DNA of 64,000 nucleotides. Source: Cellulomonas sp. Root485. Its GTDB lineage: Bacteria; Actinomycetota; Actinomycetes; Actinomycetales; Cellulomonadaceae. Position numbers and translations under genes: made by a program. Under the pieces are notes generated by a model that made no database searches, was not told the DNA's origin, and saw only the letters and a list, made by a program, of their open reading frames with translations. The stretch lies in assembly GCF_001426705.1 (NCBI RefSeq), contig NZ_LMFC01000002.1, forward strand, positions 414,559-478,558. The letters run 5' to 3'. Shown here piece after piece: positions 17,595 to 26,915 of the stretch (positions within the stretch are counted from its first letter, which is position 1; each line of letters opens with the position of its first letter).

Positions 17595-18236
17595 ATGGCA
17601 CGCAGACCCGGTCGACCGCGCGCGAGCGGCGACCCAGACGGTGAGCGCGACACCCGTCGCGACGTGCTCGACGCGGCCGCCGCCCTGTTCTGCACCGTCG
17701 GCTTCACGTCGACCAGCACCCGCGCCATCGCCGACGCGGCCGGTGTGCGCCAGGCGTCGATCTACCACCACTTCGCCGGGAAGGACGCGCTCCTGCTGGA
17801 GCTCCTGCTCGGCACGGTCCGGCCGTCGCTCGAGCTGGCCGACGCGCTCGCGACGGGCACCGAGCCGGCCGCCGCACGCCTGTGGACCCTCGTGCACGCC
17901 GACGTCGGTCTGCTCTGCGCCGGGCCGGTCAACCTCGGCGTGCTCTACATGCTCCCCGAGGTGGCCGGCGAGCAGTTCGCCGAGTTCCACGCGCTGCGGT
18001 CGCGCCTGCGGGCCCGGTACAGCGAGCTCGCGACGGCGGCCGACGACGGTGCCGACGACCGCGGCGCCCTGGTCCTCGGGCTCGTCGAGTCGGTGATCGT
18101 GCGCCGCCGGGACACCCCCGACCTCGACGTCGCCGCCGTGCAGGACGCGGTTGCCGACGGGGTGCTGCGGCTGGTCGGCTGCACCCCCGCCGAGATCGCG
18201 CTGGCCCGCGCCGTCCCGGTCGCGCTCGCGGTCTGA
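17595..18236 (+). CDS. TetR-family regulator of the guanidine/urea module
   Basis: 213 residues. A basic N-terminal tail (ARRPGRPRASGD) precedes the TetR helix-turn-helix (about 20-66), including VLDAAAALFCTVGFTSTSTRAI and VRQASIYHHFAGKDALL. It is divergent from the DUF1989-carboxylase operon and upstream of a sodium:solute symporter. Similar inverted repeats (CTGTC-N4-GACAGAAA) precede both targets, so it probably controls degradation and uptake together. The inducing ligand, perhaps guanidine or urea, is inferred from context only. Confidence 0.9.
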   Translation: MARRPGRPRASGDPDGERDTRRDVLDAAAALFCTVGFTSTSTRAIADAAGVRQASIYHHFAGKDALLLELLLGTVRPSLELADALATGTEPAAARLWTLVHADVGLLCAGPVNLGVLYMLPEVAGEQFAEFHALRSRLRARYSELATAADDGADDRGALVLGLVESVIVRRRDTPDLDVAAVQDAVADGVLRLVGCTPAEIALARAVPVALAV

Positions 18237-18293
18237 CCTGCCGGCCGGTCGCGCGCGGGCCGCGCCGCTGGTCCAGCGCCCCGGTCAGCCTGG

Positions 18294-18348
18294 CGAACCC
18301 GACATGAGTGCCGGGAACGGCTCCAGAACGACGCTCATGTCGGCTTCG
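18294..18348. repeat. Second-type inverted-repeat element (CGACATGAG arms)
   Basis: CCGACATGAGTG (18299-18310) pairs with CGCTCATGTCGG (18332-18343), with one mismatch and a 21-nt centre. After a single mismatch, a further CGAA/TTCG pairing extends the stem to 18294 and 18348. The layout resembles the ACGTCCGCAC elements but the arms are unrelated in sequence. It may be the terminator of the TetR gene or a member of another dispersed family. Confidence 0.7.
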
Positions 18349-18455
18349 ACGAGGCCGGGTCGCCTACGCGCGCGCGTACGCGGGTGCTGCGGTCGGCGAT
18401 TTAACACAAGCGTTTCGTGCGCGCATCGGGCCGGACACAGGCCGGGTGGTCAATG

Positions 18456-18475
18456 AACCTGTCGGACGACAGAAA
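18456..18475. promoter_or_regulatory. Operator O2 upstream of the symporter
   Basis: AACCTGTC-GGAC-GACAGAAA: the inner CTGTC-N4-GACAG is a perfect inverted repeat and the right arm is identical to that of O1. It lies 59 bp before the symporter ATG. Confidence 0.7.
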
Positions 18476-18533
18476 CTCTGCCGGCCGGTTCGTCGAACCC
18501 CCCAGACCTGTTCGCCGTCCCCTCGGAGCCCCC

Positions 18534-20051
18534 ATGATCATCGCCGGAGTCGGACTCTCCGTCCTCGCCGTCGTCCTCGTCGGCATCGTCGTCGCCCGCA
18601 AGGTCGACGGCGACAGCGCCAACTACCTCGTCGCCGGCCGCCGTCTCGGCGTCCCGCTCGTCGCGGCCTCGCTCATGGCGGCCGCCGTCGACTCCAACGC
18701 CACGGTCGGGAACACCGACCTCTCGGCATCGTTCGGGTTCTGGGCAGGGGCGTCCCTGGCGCTCGGCCTGGCCATCTGCCTGCTGCTCACGGGCCTGTTC
18801 CTGGCCAAGCCGATGAACCGCATGAAGCTGTTCACGCTGGCCGACTTCTACCGGCTCCGGTACGGCCGGGGGGTCGAGGTGGCGTCGTCGGTCTTCATGA
18901 TCTTCGCGTTCGCCATCCTCATGGCCGGCAACCTGGTGGCCTGCGGGTTCCTGCTGGAACGGTTCCTCGGGCTCGACTACACGGTGGGTGTGCTCGTCGC
19001 GATCGCGCTGGTGCTCGTCTACACGATCGGCGGCGGGATGTTCTCCGACGCGTACACGGCCGCCGTCCAGATCGTCATCACGATCGTGGCCACGGCGTCC
19101 CTGGTGATCTGGTTCGGCATGACGTACGGCTTCGAGGTCGCCGACGGCATGGGGCCGTTCGACCTCGAGCAGCTCACCCAGACCAGCGCGGGCGCACCGA
19201 TCAACTGGGCGACGCTCATCGCGCTCGGCATCGGCGACATCGTCGCGATCGACTTCATGCAGCGGATCTTCGCGGCCCGGAACCCGGAGACCGCCCAGAA
19301 GTCCTGCTTCACCGGTGCGGCCGGCACGGCGGTCATCGGCATCGCGTTCGCGATGGTCGCTCTCTCGGCGTCGTCGGTGCTCGGTCTGACCACGGAGGCG
19401 GGACCGATCCTCTTCCAGCTCCTCGACGACTACGCCCCGGCCGGCCTGACGGTCCTCGTCCTGTCCGGCATCGTCGCGGCGTCGTTCTCGACGGCGTCCG
19501 GGGCGATCCTGGCGACGTCCGCCGTGGCGGTCCGCAACATCTTCGGCGTCCGCCGGGTCACCGCCGTCAAGGAGGCGGGCGTCCGCGACCCGCTCCTGCT
19601 GTGGACGCGCGTGGCGATGATCCCGATCGTCGTGCTCGGTGTCTCGGTGGCCCTCAAGGTCGCCCAGACGGGCATCCTGCTGACCCTCGCGTTCGATCTC
19701 ATGCTCGCCGGGCTGCTGGTGCCGTTCATCCTCGGGCTGTTCTGGAAGCGTGGCGGGACCCGGGCGGCCGTCGCGGCGCTCGTCGTCGGTGTCACGGTCC
19801 GCCTGGTGCTCTTCGTCCTGACGCCCACCGTCTACGGCGTGCCGAACGACGTCTGGTACATCCCCAACGACCTCATCGACGCGTCGTTCGACGGGTGGCC
19901 GACGTTCTGGGGCTTCGGCGCCTCGCTGATCGCCTACCTGGTCGCCGCCGCGATCTGGCCGCGCACCGTCTCCGAGGAGGCCTGGTCCATCGCGGACGGC
20001 ATGCCCGACGAGACGGTCGTGGCTCCGCGCGAGCCCGAGCCCGCCGTCTGA
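18534..20051 (+). CDS. Sodium:solute symporter family transporter
   Basis: 505 residues with 12-13 predicted membrane helices. It shows SSS-family features: DFYRLRYGRGVE after the third helix, a Na-site-like region near helix 2 (AAAVDSNATVGNTDLSASFGFW), and ASFSTASGAILATSAVAVRNIF in helix 8-9 (the SSS Na2-site Ser/Thr pattern). The short helical loops and charged tail are usual. The ATG at 18534 has CGGAG upstream. By operator sharing with the guanidine/urea operon it most likely brings in guanidinium, urea or a related nitrogen compound. The open frame upstream of this start runs through the operator and is not coding. Confidence 0.9.
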   Translation: MIIAGVGLSVLAVVLVGIVVARKVDGDSANYLVAGRRLGVPLVAASLMAAAVDSNATVGNTDLSASFGFWAGASLALGLAICLLLTGLFLAKPMNRMKLFTLADFYRLRYGRGVEVASSVFMIFAFAILMAGNLVACGFLLERFLGLDYTVGVLVAIALVLVYTIGGGMFSDAYTAAVQIVITIVATASLVIWFGMTYGFEVADGMGPFDLEQLTQTSAGAPINWATLIALGIGDIVAIDFMQRIFAARNPETAQKSCFTGAAGTAVIGIAFAMVALSASSVLGLTTEAGPILFQLLDDYAPAGLTVLVLSGIVAASFSTASGAILATSAVAVRNIFGVRRVTAVKEAGVRDPLLLWTRVAMIPIVVLGVSVALKVAQTGILLTLAFDLMLAGLLVPFILGLFWKRGGTRAAVAALVVGVTVRLVLFVLTPTVYGVPNDVWYIPNDLIDASFDGWPTFWGFGASLIAYLVAAAIWPRTVSEEAWSIADGMPDETVVAPREPEPAV

Positions 20052-20063
20052 ACCGACCGGCGC

Positions 20064-20099
20064 ACGGCCCGGTTCCCGTCGTCTCGGGAGCCGGGCCGT
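20064..20099. terminator. Terminator hairpin after the symporter
   Basis: ACGGCCCGGTTCCCG (20064-20078) pairs with CGGGAGCCGGGCCGT (20085-20099) through one G-T pair and a 6-nt loop. It lies 13 bp after the stop codon. Confidence 0.8.
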
Positions 20100-20137
20100 T
20101 CCGCGGGTCGCGACGGGCTCGCCAGTAGGTTGGCCCG

Positions 20138-20641
20138 ATGTCCTTCCGTGTCCGCCCCGCCCTGCCGGCCGACGTCCGCGCCATCCGCGCGCTCGTCGAG
20201 CCGTATGCCGCCGAGCGCATCCTGCTGGCCAAGGAGTGGGTCGGCTACTACGAGGCGGTGCAGGAGTTCCTCGTGGTCGAGGCCGAGGACGGCGTGGTCA
20301 TCGGCTGTGGCGCGCTGCACGTCATGTGGCAGGACCTCGCCGAGATCCGCACCCTCGCCGTCGACCGGACCTGGCGTGGCACCGGCATCGGGCACGCGCT
20401 GCTCGACGCCCTGCTGGAGCGTGCCGGCGAGCTGGGCCTGCGCCGGGTCTTCTGCCTGACGTTCGAGGTGGCGTTCTTCGAGTCCCACGGGTTCCACGTG
20501 ATCGAGGGGACGCCCGTGACGCCCGACGTGTACCTGGAGCTGCTGCGGTCCCACGACGACGGCGTCGCCGAGTTCCTGGACCTCGCCCGCGTGAAGCCGA
20601 ACACCCTGGGCAACACGAGGATGCTGATCGAGCTGGCCTGA
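20138..20641 (+). CDS. argA: Amino-acid N-acetyltransferase (N-acetylglutamate synthase type)
   Basis: 167 residues, a stand-alone GNAT domain of the actinobacterial ArgA type, which acetylates glutamate with acetyl-CoA as the first step of arginine synthesis. The acetyl-CoA pyrophosphate loop is RTLAVDRTWRGTGIGHALL (about 72-90). The family-typical FCLTFEVAFFESHGF segment (about 108-122) and the C-terminal KPNTLGNTRM are both present. It stands alone after a terminator, with its own promoter region. A second GNAT gene follows closely on the same strand. Confidence 0.85.
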   Translation: MSFRVRPALPADVRAIRALVEPYAAERILLAKEWVGYYEAVQEFLVVEAEDGVVIGCGALHVMWQDLAEIRTLAVDRTWRGTGIGHALLDALLERAGELGLRRVFCLTFEVAFFESHGFHVIEGTPVTPDVYLELLRSHDDGVAEFLDLARVKPNTLGNTRMLIELA

Positions 20642-20683
20642 AAAAGCGTGGGCTGCCCGCCGTCGCTCGGGCACGCTCGCCGG

Positions 20684-21262
20684 GTGAGCACCTACCTGGC
20701 CACAGACCGCCTGACCCTGCGCCCCTTCACCGCCGACGAGGCCGACCTGCTGATCGAGCTGGACAGCGACCCGGCGGTGATGCGTTTCCTCTCCGGCGGC
20801 GAGCCGACCCCGCCGGAGATCGTCCGCGAGGGTCACCTGCCGAGCATCCTGGCGGGCTACGAGCGGTGGGACGGCCGGTTCGGGCTGTTCGCGGCGCGGG
20901 AGACGGAGAGCGGGGCGTTCGTCGGGTGGTTCTGCCTGCGCCCCGAACGGGACGGTCCGCTGGACGAGGTCGAGCTCGGGTACCGGCTGCGCCAGGACGC
21001 GTGGGGCAAGGGGTACGCCACCGAGGTCGCGGCGGCGCTGGTGGACAAGGCGTTCTCGGAGCTCGACGTGCAGGTGGTCTGGGGCGCGACGATGTCTCTC
21101 AACCGTGCTTCCCAGAAGGTCATGGAGAAGGTCGACATGACCGTCACGGAGACCCTGGCGACCCCGGACGACATGCTGGCCGTCGAGGGGTCCGAGCTCG
21201 GCGGGTTCCGGTACGAGATCACGAAGGAGCAGTGGGAGGGGCGTCAGGTCGGCAGCCGGTAG
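20684..21262 (+). CDS. GNAT N-acetyltransferase, RimJ/RimL type
   Basis: 192 residues. The opening TDRLTLRPFTADEADLL is typical of the RimJ/RimL acetyltransferase group. The acetyl-CoA site is seen at ELGYRLRQDAWGKGYATEVAAAL (about 94-116), followed by GATMSLNRASQKVMEKVD. The GTG at 20684 (VSTYLATDR) is chosen; upstream codons lack family character. Its end overlaps the convergent mutY gene by 19 bp. Substrate unknown; relatives act on protein N-termini or small amines. Confidence 0.88.
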   Translation: MSTYLATDRLTLRPFTADEADLLIELDSDPAVMRFLSGGEPTPPEIVREGHLPSILAGYERWDGRFGLFAARETESGAFVGWFCLRPERDGPLDEVELGYRLRQDAWGKGYATEVAAALVDKAFSELDVQVVWGATMSLNRASQKVMEKVDMTVTETLATPDDMLAVEGSELGGFRYEITKEQWEGRQVGSR

Positions 21263-22146
21263 GTCGGTGGGTCGTCGTCGCTCGCTGCCGGGTCGCGGGT
21301 GACCAGGCCGTCGGCGACGAGGGCGTCGACGCAGCGGGCCAGCTGCCGGGCGTCGGGCCACACGGCGTCCACGGCGGCTGCAGGTACCGGGCCGAGCGCG
21401 TCGCGCAGGAGGGCCATGACCCGCCCGCGCACCTGGCGGTCGGTGCCGGTGAACGTCTGGACCTTCCGGCGGCCGGCGTGCTCGTCGGCGGGACGTCCCG
21501 CCGCGAACCAGGCGCACACGTCCCGCACCGGGCAGGCGTCGCAGCGCGGGGAGCGCGCGGTGCACACCAGTGCGCCGAGCTCCATCGACGCGGCCGCCCA
21601 CCGGGCCGCGGTCGCGTCGTCGTCAGGGACGTACCGGGTCGCGCGGCGGACCTCGTCGACCGTCTGGCTCGGCGCGGGCAGCGCGACCCCGTCGACCGTG
21701 CGCGCGAGCACCCGGCGCACGTTGGTGTCGAGCACCACCGACCGGCGCCCGTAGGCGAACGCGAGCACCGCGGCGGCCGTGTACGACCCGACCCCGGGCA
21801 GGGCCAGCAGCTCGGGCTCCGACGACGGCACCACGCCGCCGTGCCGCTCGACGACCGCGCGGGCGCACTCCTGCAGCCGCAGTGCGCGACGCGGGTACCC
21901 CAGCCGGTCCCACGCGCGCAGCACGTCGGCCGTCGACGCCGCGGCCAGGTCCGCCGGAGCGGGCCAGCGAGCCATCCACGACCGCCACGCCGGCTCGACC
22001 CGGACCACCGGCGTCTGCTGGAGCATGACCTCGCTGACCAGCACGCCCCACGCGGTCCGGTCCGCCGCCCGCCACGGCAGGTCGCGCGCGTGCACCCCGA
22101 ACCAGGCGAGCACCGGCTCGCGAAGCTCGGCGGGGGTCACGGGCAC
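21244..22146 (-). CDS. mutY: A/G-specific adenine glycosylase
   Basis: About 300 residues from the GTG at 22146, which has AGGA 7 bases upstream; an ATG at 22218 would add 24 unconserved residues. MutY removes adenine mispaired with 8-oxoguanine. Seen: DLPWR, the catalytic Glu in SEVMLQQT, the helix-hairpin-helix LPGVGSYTAAAV with the active-site Asp in VVLDTNV, and the iron-sulfur cluster pattern C-X6-C-X2-C-X5-C (CTARSPRCDACPVRDVC). Only a short region remains after the cluster, so the full NUDIX-like 8-oxoG recognition domain of E. coli MutY is absent or reduced, as is usual for short actinobacterial forms. Confidence 0.93.
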   Translation of the reverse strand: MPVTPAELREPVLAWFGVHARDLPWRAADRTAWGVLVSEVMLQQTPVVRVEPAWRSWMARWPAPADLAAASTADVLRAWDRLGYPRRALRLQECARAVVERHGGVVPSSEPELLALPGVGSYTAAAVLAFAYGRRSVVLDTNVRRVLARTVDGVALPAPSQTVDEVRRATRYVPDDDATAARWAAASMELGALVCTARSPRCDACPVRDVCAWFAAGRPADEHAGRRKVQTFTGTDRQVRGRVMALLRDALGPVPAAAVDAVWPDARQLARCVDALVADGLVTRDPAASDDDPPTYRLPT

Positions 22147-22251
22147 CGCAGCATCCTGCCCCAGTCCGTGACCCTCGGCCGCGCCAGCCACGGTCGAGCG
22201 CACCGCGGTCGTCGGCATCCACGGCCGCGCGGTCCCGACCGCGGGCCGGCG

Positions 22252-23073
22252 CTACGCCGCCTCGGGCCGGCCGTAGCCGAACTGCGCGCGCGTGAGGGCG
22301 TCGAACGTGCGGTCCGGCAGGTACGTCGCGAGCGCGACGGCGAGGCGAGCGCCCCTGCCGACGCGGTACCGGGTCCTCGGCTTCCGCTCCAGCGCCGCAC
22401 GGATGACGACCTGCGCGACCTGGTCGACGGTGCTCATCTGCCGGACGACCGCGGCGCTCGCGAAGTACGCCCGCATCCGCTCGGCCATCCGCTGGTACGG
22501 GCCGGCGCCGGACGCCTCGGACAGCCGATCCATCGCCGTGTCGTGCCAGCCGGTGTCGACGTAGCTGGGCTGGACGACGGCGACGTCGATGCCGAACTGT
22601 GCGACCTCGCCGCGCAGGGAGTCGGACAGAGCCTCGAGCGCGAACTTCGACGCGTGGTACCAGCCGCCGAGCGGCGCGGCGAACTCGCCGGCGAGCGACG
22701 ACACGTTGACGACGCGGCCCGAGCCGGCCGCTCGCATGCCCGGCAGGACGGCCTGCATCAACCGGGCCGCGCCCAGCACGTTGACCTCGAGCTGGCGGCG
22801 GGCGTCGTCGATGGACGTCTCCTCGACGGAGCCGAACTCGCCGTAGCCCGCGCAGTTGACCAGGACGTCGATGGCGCCCGCGTCGTCGAGCACCCGGCGC
22901 ACGGCTGCGTCGACGGACGCATCGTCGGTGAGGTCGAGGGGGACCGGGACGACGCCCGCGGGGACGTCGTGCGTGCGACGGGCGGCGCCGTAGACCTGGT
23001 GGCCCGAGGCGGCGAGCAGCTGCGCGGTGCGGCGGCCGATGCCGGAGGACGCGCCGGTGACGAGGACGATCAT
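22252..23073 (-). CDS. SDR-family oxidoreductase
   Basis: 273 residues, a classical short-chain dehydrogenase/reductase. Visible motifs are TGASSGIG at the N-terminus, NCAGYG, the catalytic Ser in VVNVSSLAGEF and the YHASK active site. The longer C-terminal region (about 185-273) resembles SDRs acting on hydrophobic substrates. AAGGAG six bases before the second ATG (23073) favours that start over the ATG at 23079, which touches the ribosome site. It is divergent from a TetR gene with a palindrome between, so it is probably the repressor's target. Confidence 0.9.
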   Translation of the reverse strand: MIVLVTGASSGIGRRTAQLLAASGHQVYGAARRTHDVPAGVVPVPLDLTDDASVDAAVRRVLDDAGAIDVLVNCAGYGEFGSVEETSIDDARRQLEVNVLGAARLMQAVLPGMRAAGSGRVVNVSSLAGEFAAPLGGWYHASKFALEALSDSLRGEVAQFGIDVAVVQPSYVDTGWHDTAMDRLSEASGAGPYQRMAERMRAYFASAAVVRQMSTVDQVAQVVIRAALERKPRTRYRVGRGARLAVALATYLPDRTFDALTRAQFGYGRPEAA

Positions 23074-23094
23074 GGCCATCTCCTTGGAGGTTTA

Positions 23095-23119
23095 CTGTGA
23101 ACGTGATTCGCATTTACAG
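23095..23119. promoter_or_regulatory. Operator-like palindrome between SDR and TetR genes
   Basis: CTGTGAACG and CATTTACAG (7 of 9 positions complementary, 7-bp centre) lie in the 58-bp divergent gap. The region is AT-richer than its surroundings, which fits overlapping promoters under TetR control. Confidence 0.45.
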
Positions 23120-23131
23120 AAGTACCGTACG

Positions 23132-23821
23132 ATGGACGCCATGGCAGGTCAAGGGGACGGGTCGAGGGCGTTGCGAGTTCTGTGGGGCGCCGAGGGCGGT
23201 GCCCCCCGTGGACCTCGGCCGCGGCTGTCGCTGCCGCAGGTCGCGGATGCCGCGGTCGGCCTCGCCGACGCGCACGGGCTGGACGGCGTGACGCTCGCGA
23301 ACGTCGCCGCCGGGCTCGGGATGACCACGTCGGCGCTCTACCGGTACGTCGACTCCAAGGACGTCCTGGTCGAGCTCATGGTGGATGTCGCGGTCGGCGA
23401 GCCGCCGAGGCTGACGGCCGGCACCTGGCAGGACGCCTCCCGCGAGTGGGCGTGGGCGCTGCGCGAGCGCTACCGGCTGCATCCCTGGCTCGCGCAGGTC
23501 GTGCCGACCGGCGCGCCCCGGGTGCCGAACCCGGTCGCGTGGATCGCCGTGCTCGTCGAGGCGCTCGAGCACGCCCCCGGGATCGACGGCATGCGGGTGG
23601 CCCTGCTGCTCGACGGCCTGGTCCGCAGCCATGCGGCCGTCGCCGGCGTCTCGGGCTCCGCACCGCCCGAGTGGCTCCCCGACGTGATCGCCGCACAGCA
23701 CCCCGTGCTCGCGTCCGCGATGGACCGCGACTGGTCCGACCCGGACGCCGAGCTCACGTTCGCCCTCGACGTCCTCCTGCGCGGGCTGTCGACCAGCGCG
23801 CAGGACGCGCCCGACCTCTGA
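23132..23821 (+). CDS. TetR-family regulator with C-terminal TetR_C domain
   Basis: 229 residues from the ATG at 23132; a second ATG at 23141 is equally possible and no clear ribosome site decides. The helix-turn-helix region (about 25-75) contains RLSLPQVADAAVGLADAHGL and MTTSALYRYVDSKDVLVELMVD. The remainder is the all-helical ligand domain of the TetR group with a late-starting DNA-binding domain. It likely represses the divergent SDR gene. Ligand unknown. Confidence 0.88.
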   Translation: MDAMAGQGDGSRALRVLWGAEGGAPRGPRPRLSLPQVADAAVGLADAHGLDGVTLANVAAGLGMTTSALYRYVDSKDVLVELMVDVAVGEPPRLTAGTWQDASREWAWALRERYRLHPWLAQVVPTGAPRVPNPVAWIAVLVEALEHAPGIDGMRVALLLDGLVRSHAAVAGVSGSAPPEWLPDVIAAQHPVLASAMDRDWSDPDAELTFALDVLLRGLSTSAQDAPDL

Positions 23822-24027
23822 TCGCGGCTGGTGCCCGCCGCCGGCTGATCGTCGAGCGTCCACCGAGAAAGAACCACCGCGGGCCGCCTGCACCTCGTCC
23901 GAGGAGCGACCGCGCCGTCGTCCGTCTCGATCTCTGAGCACCACCGCGCGTCGGCCGGGCGGGTCGGCGAACCTTGCCTCTACGGTGGTCGCGCCGCGGG
24001 GTCACGCGGCGCTGGTCTGGAGGATGC

Positions 24028-24621
24028 ATGAGCGACTCGCGACGCCTGCCCGCCCGCGTCTACTGGGTGCGTCGGTTCGTGGTGCTCGGCATCCCGCTGA
24101 TCATCATCGCGGTCGTCGTGTGGTTCTTCGTGGGGCGCGACTCGGGGGAGGACCCGGCCGCCCAGGGCGGCACCTCGTCGGCACCGGTCGAGCCCGAGCC
24201 GAGCGAGACCCCGACGGACACCGACGGCGTGGGCGACTGCGCACCTGCCGCCCTGGCCCTCGCGATGACGGCCGACGCCACCTCGTTCGCGCCGGGCGTC
24301 AGCGCGACGTTCACCGTCGCCGTCACCAACACCGGCGCGGAGCCCTGCCTGGTCGACGCGGGCGAGGCGCAGCGCGAGATCGTCATCACGTCCGGGTCCG
24401 ACCGGGTGTGGTCGAACCGCGACTGCATCGCGCCCGGCACCGAGACCCGCACGCTGCTGCTGGCGGGCGGGCAGACCGACACGACCCCGTTCGCGTGGAA
24501 CCGGATCCGCTCCGCGGACGGCTGCCCGGCGGACCTGCCGGCACCCGGCGCGGGCACCTACTCCGCGCAGCTCAACCTCGCCGGCGTCAGCGCACCCGCA
24601 GCGGTGTTCGGGCTGGGCTAG
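24028..24621 (+). CDS. Single-pass membrane-anchored protein, exported domain
   Basis: 197 residues. One transmembrane helix (about 17-36, [19 protein letters not shown]) follows a basic cytoplasmic tip. An acidic Pro/Thr-rich linker (about 40-72) then leads to an exported beta-rich domain. Its segments ([42 protein letters not shown]) and four Cys residues look like an immunoglobulin-type fold of the DUF4232 kind. The ATG at 24028 has GGAGG upstream. Its last 4 bp overlap the convergent disA gene. Function unknown. Confidence 0.75.
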   Translation: MSDSRRLPARVYWVRRFVVLGIPLIIIAVVVWFFVGRDSGEDPAAQGGTSSAPVEPEPSETPTDTDGVGDCAPAALALAMTADATSFAPGVSATFTVAVTNTGAEPCLVDAGEAQREIVITSGSDRVWSNRDCIAPGTETRTLLLAGGQTDTTPFAWNRIRSADGCPADLPAPGAGTYSAQLNLAGVSAPAAVFGLG

Positions 24622-25694
24622 ACGTACCGCTCGAGGATGCTCGACTCCGCGAGCCGGGACAGTCCCTCGCGGACCGCCCGGGCGCGCTGCTCGCCGACGC
24701 CGTCGACGGCCATGAGGTCCTCGATGCCGGCCGCGAGCAGCTTCTGCAGACCGCCGAAGTGCGCGACCAGGCGGTCGACGATGGCGCCGGGCAGGCGCGG
24801 GACCTTGGACAGCAGGCGGTAGCCGCGCGGACCGGCGGCGGCGTCGAGCGCGTCGCCGCCGCCGGGCAGGCCGAGCACGCTGGCGATGCGGGCGTTGTCG
24901 AGCAGCTCGGTGGAGTCCAGCTCCGCCAGCTCGTCGAGGACCGAGTCGACCTCGCGGCGGCTGGTGTCGACGTAGTCGCGGATGATCAGCGCCCGGTCCG
25001 AGCCGATGCCGCCGACCAGCTCGTCGAGCTGCAGGGTCAGCAGGCGCCCGTCGGTACCGAGCTCGACGACGTAGCCCTCGATCTCCTCGGAGATGCGGCG
25101 GACCATCTCGAGGCGCTGCACCACGGCGGACACGTCGCGGACCGTGACCAGGTCCTCGATCTCGAGCGCGGACAGAGTGCCGCTGACCTCGTCGAGCCGC
25201 GACTTGTACCGCTCGAGGGTGGCCAGAGCCTGGTTGGCGCGGGACAGGATGGTGGTCGAGTCCTCGATGACGTGCCGCTGGCCGCCGACGTACAGCGCGA
25301 TGATCCGCATCGACGCCGAGACCGACACGACCGGCAGCCCGGTCTGCTTGGCAACGCGCTCCGCGGTGCGGTGCCGGGTGCCGGACTCGGACGTCTCGAT
25401 GGTGACGTCGGGGAGGAGCTGCACGGCCGCGCGCAGGATGCGGGAGATGCCCGCGTCCACCACGACGGCGCCGTCCATCTTGGCCAGCTCACGCAGGCGG
25501 GTGGCGGAGAACTCCACGTCCAGCACGAAGCCGCCGGAGCAGATGCTCTCGACCGTCTGGTCGAAGCCGAGGACGATCAGCGCACCCGTGCGACCCCGCA
25601 GGATCCGCTCCAAGCCGTCGCGAAGCTCGCCGCCGGGCGCGACGGCGGCAAGGGTCGACCTCAGGAGGTCGTCGGGGGCGTGCGAGTGGGGCAC
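24618..25694 (-). CDS. disA: DNA integrity scanning diadenylate cyclase
   Basis: 358 residues, the usual DisA length. It makes the second messenger c-di-AMP from two ATP and pauses at recombination intermediates. The catalytic DGA (74-76, in [10 protein letters not shown]) and RHR (about 107-109, in [14 protein letters not shown]) motifs are intact. A helical spine follows, and a C-terminal helix-hairpin-helix (about 305-345, including [19 protein letters not shown]) binds DNA. The GTG at 25694 gives the normal family N-terminus ([11 protein letters not shown]); no good ribosome site is visible. radA lies about 1.7 kb away on the same strand, a commonly conserved neighbourhood, here split by a LacI gene and a small ORF. 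Confidence 0.95.
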   Translation of the reverse strand: MPHSHAPDDLLRSTLAAVAPGGELRDGLERILRGRTGALIVLGFDQTVESICSGGFVLDVEFSATRLRELAKMDGAVVVDAGISRILRAAVQLLPDVTIETSESGTRHRTAERVAKQTGLPVVSVSASMRIIALYVGGQRHVIEDSTTILSRANQALATLERYKSRLDEVSGTLSALEIEDLVTVRDVSAVVQRLEMVRRISEEIEGYVVELGTDGRLLTLQLDELVGGIGSDRALIIRDYVDTSRREVDSVLDELAELDSTELLDNARIASVLGLPGGGDALDAAAGPRGYRLLSKVPRLPGAIVDRLVAHFGGLQKLLAAGIEDLMAVDGVGEQRARAVREGLSRLAESSILERYV

Positions 25695-25785
25695 GGTTGC
25701 ATGGTAACGACGAGCGCCGACGTCAGCCGCAGCGACCCGCATGCCGGACCCGTTCGCCGTCACGCGTTCGCCCGTTCGACACCGC

Positions 25786-26847
25786 TCACGCGCTGTGCGG
25801 AGGTGCGGTGCTGTCGCGGACGACGAGGTCGACGAGGATGCGGTGCTCCTCCGCCTCGGGCGGGGCACCGCTGCGGGACCGAGCGATCGCCGAGGTCAGC
25901 GCCAGAGCGGCCGCCTTGCCCTTGGCGTCGAAGTCCTGGCGCACCGTGGTCAGGGCGGGCCGCATCCGGCGCGACAGCGGAGAGTCGTCGAAACCGACGA
26001 CGGAGATGTCCTCGGGCACGCGCAACCCGGCGTCCTCGGCGGCGTGCACGACCGCGGCGGCCATCAGGTCGGAGAAGCACAGCACCGCGGTCGGGCGGTC
26101 GGGGCCGGCGACCAGCGCCCGCGCGCCCTGCGAGACGTCCGGCTCGGCGTTGTCGTGGACCGACATGACGGCAGGCGTCACCCCGGCTTCCGCCAGCGTC
26201 TCGAGCCAGCCGGTCTGGCGCTCGCGGGCGACGAAGTTGGAGCCGGCGAGGGAGAGGTCGGACGTCCACCCGGGCGGCCTCGTCGAGTTCATGGTCAGGA
26301 CGGCGATCCGCCGGTGGCCCAGGTCCAGGAGGTGCTGGGCGCCCAGCCGGGACCCGTGGCGCTCGTCGAGGAGCACGCTCGACGCGTCGTCGACGGGCTC
26401 GCCGTCGACGAACACCAGCGGGAGCTTGCGCTTCACGAGCCAGTCGACCGCGGGGTAGTCGGCGGCGCAGCCGTAGATCAGGGCGCCGTCCATCGGGATG
26501 TCGCGGGCGGGGATCCTCCCCTCCGAACCGCTCGACGGGAGGAGCACGACGGCCATGCCGGTGGGGGCGAGCTCCTCGGCCACCGCACCGAAGAACGCAG
26601 CCGCCATGGGGTCGAGGAACGCCGTGCCCACAGACTCGGTGAGCAGCACTCCGACCGCTCCCGTGGTCCCTCGCGCCAGGGCCCGCGCCGACGGGTCGGG
26701 ACCGACGTACCCGAGGTCGGCGGCTGCGTCGAGGATCGTCCGTCGCATCTGCGCCGACAGCTGGTCCGGGCGCGAGAAGGCGTTGGACACCGTCATGCGG
26801 CTGACGCCCACGCGGTCCGCGATCGTCTGCAGGGTCACCCTGGACAC
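25786..26847 (-). CDS. LacI-family transcriptional regulator
   Basis: 353 residues. The N-terminal LacI helix-turn-helix is [28 protein letters not shown] with the hinge helix at about 45-58. A periplasmic-binding-protein-like effector domain follows ([48 protein letters not shown]). The GTG at 26847 puts the DNA-binding helix at the usual place. It lies between disA and a small upstream ORF on the same strand. LacI members mostly sense sugars; target and ligand here are unknown. Confidence 0.9.
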   Translation of the reverse strand: MSRVTLQTIADRVGVSRMTVSNAFSRPDQLSAQMRRTILDAAADLGYVGPDPSARALARGTTGAVGVLLTESVGTAFLDPMAAAFFGAVAEELAPTGMAVVLLPSSGSEGRIPARDIPMDGALIYGCAADYPAVDWLVKRKLPLVFVDGEPVDDASSVLLDERHGSRLGAQHLLDLGHRRIAVLTMNSTRPPGWTSDLSLAGSNFVARERQTGWLETLAEAGVTPAVMSVHDNAEPDVSQGARALVAGPDRPTAVLCFSDLMAAAVVHAAEDAGLRVPEDISVVGFDDSPLSRRMRPALTTVRQDFDAKGKAAALALTSAIARSRSGAPPEAEEHRILVDLVVRDSTAPPHSA

Positions 26848-26915
26848 GACGCCACCCTGTTCCGCTCCATGCGGGACAGGGTAGGTCGCCGGGACGAGTC
26901 CCGGAGGGCTGGCCG

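Noticed and set aside
18417..18533. N-terminal extension of the symporter from an upstream ATG-type frame
   Set aside because: The extension would be hydrophilic, crosses operator O2 and lacks a ribosome site; the ATG at 18534 begins the first membrane helix.
21244..21262. 19-bp overlap of the GNAT and mutY ends as a sequencing error
   Set aside because: Both C-termini look natural, and short convergent overlaps recur in this window (24618-24621, 32958-32979).
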